From contig JAFZAH010000010.1 in assembly GCA_017548275.1 (NCBI GenBank), forward strand, positions 1 through 57,499: a DNA stretch of 57,499 nt. Direction: 5' to 3'. Position 1 is the first letter of the stretch, and each line of letters begins with the position of its first letter. The notes below the pieces were generated by a model. That model saw only the letters and a list, made by a program, of their open reading frames with translations, ran no database searches and had not been told where the DNA came from. The translations under genes were made by a program, and so were the position numbers. Shown here piece by piece: positions 53,783 to 57,499 of the stretch. This stretch comes from Prevotella sp. (lineage in GTDB: Bacteria; Bacteroidota; Bacteroidia; Bacteroidales; Bacteroidaceae).

Positions 53783-54796
53783 TTAATGCTTTACACCAAC
53801 GATGTTGAAGAAAAATGACACCATATAACCGATAATGACTGCGACGGCATAACTGATACAGATTAACACCGCATATATGATGACAGGATACTTAAACCCA
53901 TAAATAAAATCATGAAAGAGATAAACGGAGAAAAAGGTATGTACCATCCACATTACCATAGACTTTTTTCCCAATGTCTCCAAAATCCGATCCAACCACT
54001 TGGGCCTTTTTGTGTTGATGAACAGTAAAACCACAAGAGCCGTGTAAAAAGCAGCCCAAGGGATGGTTATTAGACACCTCAATAAAACCAATGCGAAAAA
54101 TAGAATCACACCCAAATAAATTGGTGATTTACGCTCCTGTTCTTTCTGATATTTGTCCGCCAATTGCATCATGCAAGCACCAATCACGAACTCTAACAAT
54201 AATCCAGCGGTGACGACAATAAAAACAAGAAAAACATTATCCAGAATACCTGGTGTTATATATCTGCTTACTACGAAAGATGCTCCATAAGAAATAAAGA
54301 AAGACACTACCAAAGATTGCCACGGTTTCACCTTATCCATTATCCTGAACAACAGTGGAGCCAAAAGACTCAGCACCACATACGGTAATAAAAACCATGT
54401 TTCGTAATTATAAGTACATTTTATGCCTGTCACATTATTAACCACATCTTTCCAATCGCCTAGATAATGGTCTGGAGCGACAAAAATGCCGATGCTCACA
54501 AATATCAATAATACAAACCAATAATGAGCATACAGCTTGAAGGTCCTTTTTGCCGTTGTTAGAGTACTTAATCTTTGCTGTTTATAGGTGTAAAACAACC
54601 CATATCCGCTCATCATCAAGAAAAAAGGCACAGGATATGCTGCTGTGGACAAAAATTTAGTCAGAGGTTGTTCACCAAACCAAACATACTCCACACCCTC
54701 CGTCACACGATTGAACAAATGGTAAAACAACATCAAGAGTATTGCTACGCCCTTAATGGCATTCGACTCGTCTTTTGAAATATAAGTGCTTATCAT
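53783..54796 (-). CDS. Acyltransferase-3 family membrane protein (2)
   Basis: A 337-residue protein with about 10 transmembrane segments: IKGVAILLMLFYHLFNRV with the conserved His, and PVPFFLMMSGYGLFYTYKQQRL. A long extracytoplasmic loop with Tyr and Trp residues (GIKCTYNYETWFLLPYV) is typical. The gene is visibly richer in A/T than the genes before 51 kb, as are the following ones. It is probably involved in O-acetylating the glycan made by this locus. Confidence 0.85.
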   Translation of the reverse strand: MISTYISKDESNAIKGVAILLMLFYHLFNRVTEGVEYVWFGEQPLTKFLSTAAYPVPFFLMMSGYGLFYTYKQQRLSTLTTAKRTFKLYAHYWFVLLIFVSIGIFVAPDHYLGDWKDVVNNVTGIKCTYNYETWFLLPYVVLSLLAPLLFRIMDKVKPWQSLVVSFFISYGASFVVSRYITPGILDNVFLVFIVVTAGLLLEFVIGACMMQLADKYQKEQERKSPIYLGVILFFALVLLRCLITIPWAAFYTALVVLLFINTKRPKWLDRILETLGKKSMVMWMVHTFFSVYLFHDFIYGFKYPVIIYAVLICISYAVAVIIGYMVSFFFNIVGVKH

Positions 54797-54917
54797 AACT
54801 TATATACTTCCTCATACTTCGCAAATTCCCCAAAAGACCTACAGAATTATAGATCTAGGAATTAACATTACTTCTCTTCAAACTGTCCAGCCAAAAACCT
54901 CCTGAAAAAGGTCACAA

Positions 54918-55979
54918 TCAACGTCCCCCTATCAATACTGACATCAATTTTGGCGATATACCCTTTAAACCGATAAAAATCCAAAATAACAACACAGAGA
55001 CCAATATAGGTATCAACCATTGCATCAATGAAGCGGTAATCCCACTTGGAGTAAAGAACAATACCCATAGTTTGTTTGGTATATTGATAATAAACATGTG
55101 GGCAACAAAAACAAAAAAAGAACTATCTGCCAGTTTCTTATTTACACCCACATATTTTTTCCTTAACAAATAGTTGAAATCCGCAAATAGCGTAAAAATG
55201 CCGATTAGCAATTCGACTTGCTGCAAAGGCCAACATGCTATACCATGAAAATGAAAGATAGTCACCACAAAAACCAAAGCCCCAAAAAGCACGTTCATCA
55301 ATAAAAGATTTGTGTTCTTCTCAACGATAAAACTAATATGATTAACAGCAAACCATGCACCTAAAAAAAATGGGACAACACTTCTAAATCCTATGTAAGG
55401 TAAATAATATCCAATACCCATAGAAAACAACAAAACAAAAATGGGCAGCAACCAATAACCTGTTTTTTTTATGATGTAATATGCGGGAAGTGACAGAACA
55501 TTTAGAACCATCAAATCACGTATAAACCATAAAGGAGACAAAAAAGGGCTCTCATTAAAGCCTAAATATGCATTCAAATAAACTGATGCTCCTTGTCCTT
55601 TAACGCCCCAAGATAAATCCATAAACCTTGACAACACAAGATAATACAAAAGAAAGAGAGTGTTCCATATTAGATAGGGAACAAGCAATGTATGAACGCG
55701 TTTTCTCAATTTTCCTTTCCATAAATAGACATCCATTTTCCCCATGCCAAAGAACAAAAAACCCGAGATGAAGAAAAAAGCCGGAACGCCCAAATCACCA
55801 ATTTCTCTTTGAGACACAAACTGCACGACATCTAATAGTACATATTTACCTGCAGGTATATCAATCCCTCTCGGATACGTCTGTCCTAAAACTATTGTAT
55901 GTAATAATACTATCAGGAAAATAAGTGGAAACCTACTAAACGTAATGGTTTTCGATATGTTATCGTTAATATGACTCAT
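54918..55979 (-). CDS. Acyltransferase-3 family membrane protein (3)
   Basis: A 353-residue protein with about 10 transmembrane segments: FSRFPLIFLIVLLHTIVLGQ with the conserved His, VPAFFFISGFLFFGMGKMD and KRVHTLLVPYLIWNTLF. This is the layout of Bacteroidetes glycan O-acetyltransferases. It is A/T-rich. It is 22 nt downstream of the AlgJ-like gene, so these two are likely co-transcribed. Confidence 0.88.
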   Translation of the reverse strand: MSHINDNISKTITFSRFPLIFLIVLLHTIVLGQTYPRGIDIPAGKYVLLDVVQFVSQREIGDLGVPAFFFISGFLFFGMGKMDVYLWKGKLRKRVHTLLVPYLIWNTLFLLYYLVLSRFMDLSWGVKGQGASVYLNAYLGFNESPFLSPLWFIRDLMVLNVLSLPAYYIIKKTGYWLLPIFVLLFSMGIGYYLPYIGFRSVVPFFLGAWFAVNHISFIVEKNTNLLLMNVLFGALVFVVTIFHFHGIACWPLQQVELLIGIFTLFADFNYLLRKKYVGVNKKLADSSFFVFVAHMFIINIPNKLWVLFFTPSGITASLMQWLIPILVSVLLFWIFIGLKGISPKLMSVLIGGR

Positions 55980-56001
55980 TTTATCATCAAAAGACTAATT
56001 C

Positions 56002-57000
56002 CTAATTAGATGCATTTATCACTGAATACAAGTAATTACCAACTATTTTTGCAGACTTATATGTCCAATGTGAATCACAAAAATGAAACAAATCTTTTTC
56101 ACCTTTTTCTAAATATGGAATCAATACTTCTTTTGCTATCACCACATTTTTATTATGCGGGAATAATATTCGTAAATCCTCATTGATGGTTTTCCGTTTA
56201 TATGGATTAGATATGATATAGTTCTGATAAAAATCATACTTATCTGGACAAAGAAGAAAAATTAAACGAATCCCCGTCTTTTCTGCCTTCTGAAACAAAA
56301 TATTCAATTTATTTTGAACAACACTTTCATTGTCATGCTCAATTGAAAAAGAATTGAAATCTTTTTGATAAAAAAACAACCGATCCCCCTCTTCTCCAGA
56401 GAAAGCATTAACTGAAAGTCTACAATCTCTTACGGGTTTTTCAAGACCTAATCTCAGTAACAAAAAATTTTTAGCTTCAGTTAAAGACCAAGGTTCTTCT
56501 GTCGTTGGAGTTTGTCTTACCTCATTTTTAATGATTTTCACATTGTTCTTATTTACATCAAAATAAGATAAAACATTTATAAAATCTCTTTCTATTGACT
56601 CTACAATGATTGTTTTGACATGTGTAGAATCAACAATCCCTAAATTCATCAAATCATATGCTGTTTGAAACATATTTTGCCTCGGAAAGAAATTCAACAC
56701 TTTCAAACCATTATGAGCCAAATAGTTTTGAAAACCATCTTCACCTTGCCTTGAGAAAGAGTCACCTATAGTAATCACATCAACAATAGTATCTTTCAAA
56801 TCTTTTTCATCAAACAATTCGGAATATTGTCTCTTTAGTCCTTCACTCGGTATACTATCTGCGAGACGCATTTTCCCCAATATGCCCAAATCTCCATTCA
56901 TCTCTGGACGGATATAACCATTATAAAAAATCATAAGGACCATGGTTCCTAACCATAGTGGGATAATAGTAAAACTTAATTTCTTTAAGAAGGATTTCAT
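56002..57000 (-). CDS. AlgJ/AlgX-like SGNH O-acetylation protein
   Basis: A 332-residue protein with one N-terminal membrane anchor (residues 8-27). The catalytic Ser is in ITIGDSFSRQG (about residue 81), and the Asp-His pair is in FCDSHWTYKSA near the C-terminus. This is the SGNH-like fold of AlgJ/AlgX, which acetylates a polysaccharide outside the membrane with acetyl supplied by an MBOAT partner. I use the ATG at 57000, which overlaps the stop of the upstream MBOAT fragment by one base (TAATG). An ATG 30 codons upstream (57090) would run inside that gene. The gene is A/T-rich. Confidence 0.85.
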   Translation of the reverse strand: MKSFLKKLSFTIIPLWLGTMVLMIFYNGYIRPEMNGDLGILGKMRLADSIPSEGLKRQYSELFDEKDLKDTIVDVITIGDSFSRQGEDGFQNYLAHNGLKVLNFFPRQNMFQTAYDLMNLGIVDSTHVKTIIVESIERDFINVLSYFDVNKNNVKIIKNEVRQTPTTEEPWSLTEAKNFLLLRLGLEKPVRDCRLSVNAFSGEEGDRLFFYQKDFNSFSIEHDNESVVQNKLNILFQKAEKTGIRLIFLLCPDKYDFYQNYIISNPYKRKTINEDLRILFPHNKNVVIAKEVLIPYLEKGEKDLFHFCDSHWTYKSAKIVGNYLYSVINASN

Positions 57001-57437
57001 TAAAACTGGAAATATATGAACGTCTGGACTTCGCCAGTTTTTAAGACTATAAGAATAAATAGGCCAGCATATAATAAATACCTCACCCAAGTACTCTTAA
57101 ATATACCTGTTGAAGGAAGTTGCAGGACGTGTTGTTTATTTCTTTGCACCCATTCAATTATAAGAAGAATAACACATAACACAAATGGTTCAAAATATGA
57201 TCCAAGCCCTCCGACATGACCTATATGTGTAAACATTCTATATAAATAATCAACTGCTTGCGACATACTCTCTGCCCTAAAAATAATCCAACCAATTACA
57301 GCAAGAAAAAAAGTTAACATCAGTTGTCCTATTTCTTTCATATTGGGCAATTTATGTCCATATGCTACGACATTAGTATGTTTCGTGTTGACACCAATAA
57401 TATTACTAAAGTTTCGCAAGTGATGGTGCACTTGCAT
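57000..57437 (-). pseudogene. MBOAT O-acyltransferase (AlgI-like), 3' remnant
   Basis: A 145-residue open frame that matches only the last third of AlgI/DltB-type MBOAT proteins: LMLTFFLAVIGWIIFRAESM (about 40-58) followed by two or three transmembrane segments. Full-length members have about 470 residues. An in-frame stop lies two codons before the first Met, still within the window, so the loss of the N-terminal part is not due to the window edge. A frame shift or rearrangement just upstream is likely. Its last base overlaps the AlgJ-like start. Confidence 0.7.
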
Positions 57438-57482
57438 AATTTAACATAAAATAGGAATAAAAATAGCTTCGAAGTTTGCTCA

Positions 57483-57499
57483 ACTCATTAGAAATGAGT
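57483..57499. repeat. ACTCATT-AGA-AATGAGT hairpin at the right edge
   Basis: A perfect 7-bp inverted repeat occupies the last 17 bases. Its continuation, and whether it belongs to a terminator or a mobile element, cannot be seen. Confidence 0.5.

Noticed and set aside
54868-55068. A 66-codon frame overlapping the end of the third acyltransferase
   Set aside because: It overlaps a clear membrane-protein gene in another frame and has no motif or independent start context.

Overview
This window looks like a chromosomal segment from a Prevotella-like member of the Bacteroidales. The evidence is the promoter style (TAnnTTTG boxes with little sign of Shine-Dalgarno sites), a gene with a type IX secretion-style C-terminus, a Bacteroidetes YidC with a long basic tail, a DPP5-type S9 peptidase, DUF3078 and carboxypeptidase-regulatory TonB receptors, and many MKK-type signal peptides. 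No rRNA, tRNA or CRISPR array was seen. The taxonomic call is inference from gene content and promoter style, not from a marker gene.

Layout. The left edge carries the first 21 codons of a transposase. Next come a surface lipoprotein, a two-gene phage packaging remnant (portal and terminase), an exported zinc-ribbon protein between two copies of one hairpin, an SLC13/DASS transporter, a GH36 alpha-galactosidase, a formylglycine-enzyme-like protein, and a large secreted protein followed by a tiny ORF. The middle (16-43 kb) is mostly housekeeping or envelope: an orphan vsr, a HAD phosphatase, two tandem deoxynucleoside kinases, DUF1573, GNAT, Fic, DUF3078, yidC, an S9 peptidase, an MFS transporter, two tandem Dcu C4-dicarboxylate transporters, an LD-carboxypeptidase, zinc-ribbon membrane proteins, a nitroreductase and a TonB-dependent receptor.

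From 42.5 kb to the right edge, all genes lie on the minus strand and form a glycan locus. Homologues of PglF, PglE, PglD and PglC sit together and predict synthesis of UDP-diNAc-bacillosamine and its transfer to undecaprenyl phosphate. They are accompanied by four glycosyltransferase-like genes, a nucleotidyltransferase-fold protein, three acyltransferase-3 genes, an AlgJ-like SGNH protein and the 3' remnant of an MBOAT gene. The last 4 kb are visibly richer in A and T than the rest.

The most unusual property is the intergenic DNA. At least ten families of short repeats occupy gene borders. (1) A ~150 bp palindromic element occurs three times; its arms are tandem GGAGTTA(T/A) units and their complements around a ~40 nt core bounded by GAGCCA/TGGCTC. 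(2) G-free, tandemly repetitive tracts lie directly upstream of start codons on the sense strand, up to ~70 nt long. (3) 7-9 nt arrays have entered coding sequence, most strikingly three times in one glycosyltransferase gene. (4) CTAGG-like arrays phased at ~10 bp lie at 3' ends and convergent junctions. There are also several twin hairpins. Together these look like a poorly described system of repeat-built untranslated regions, and they are the main subject of the findings.
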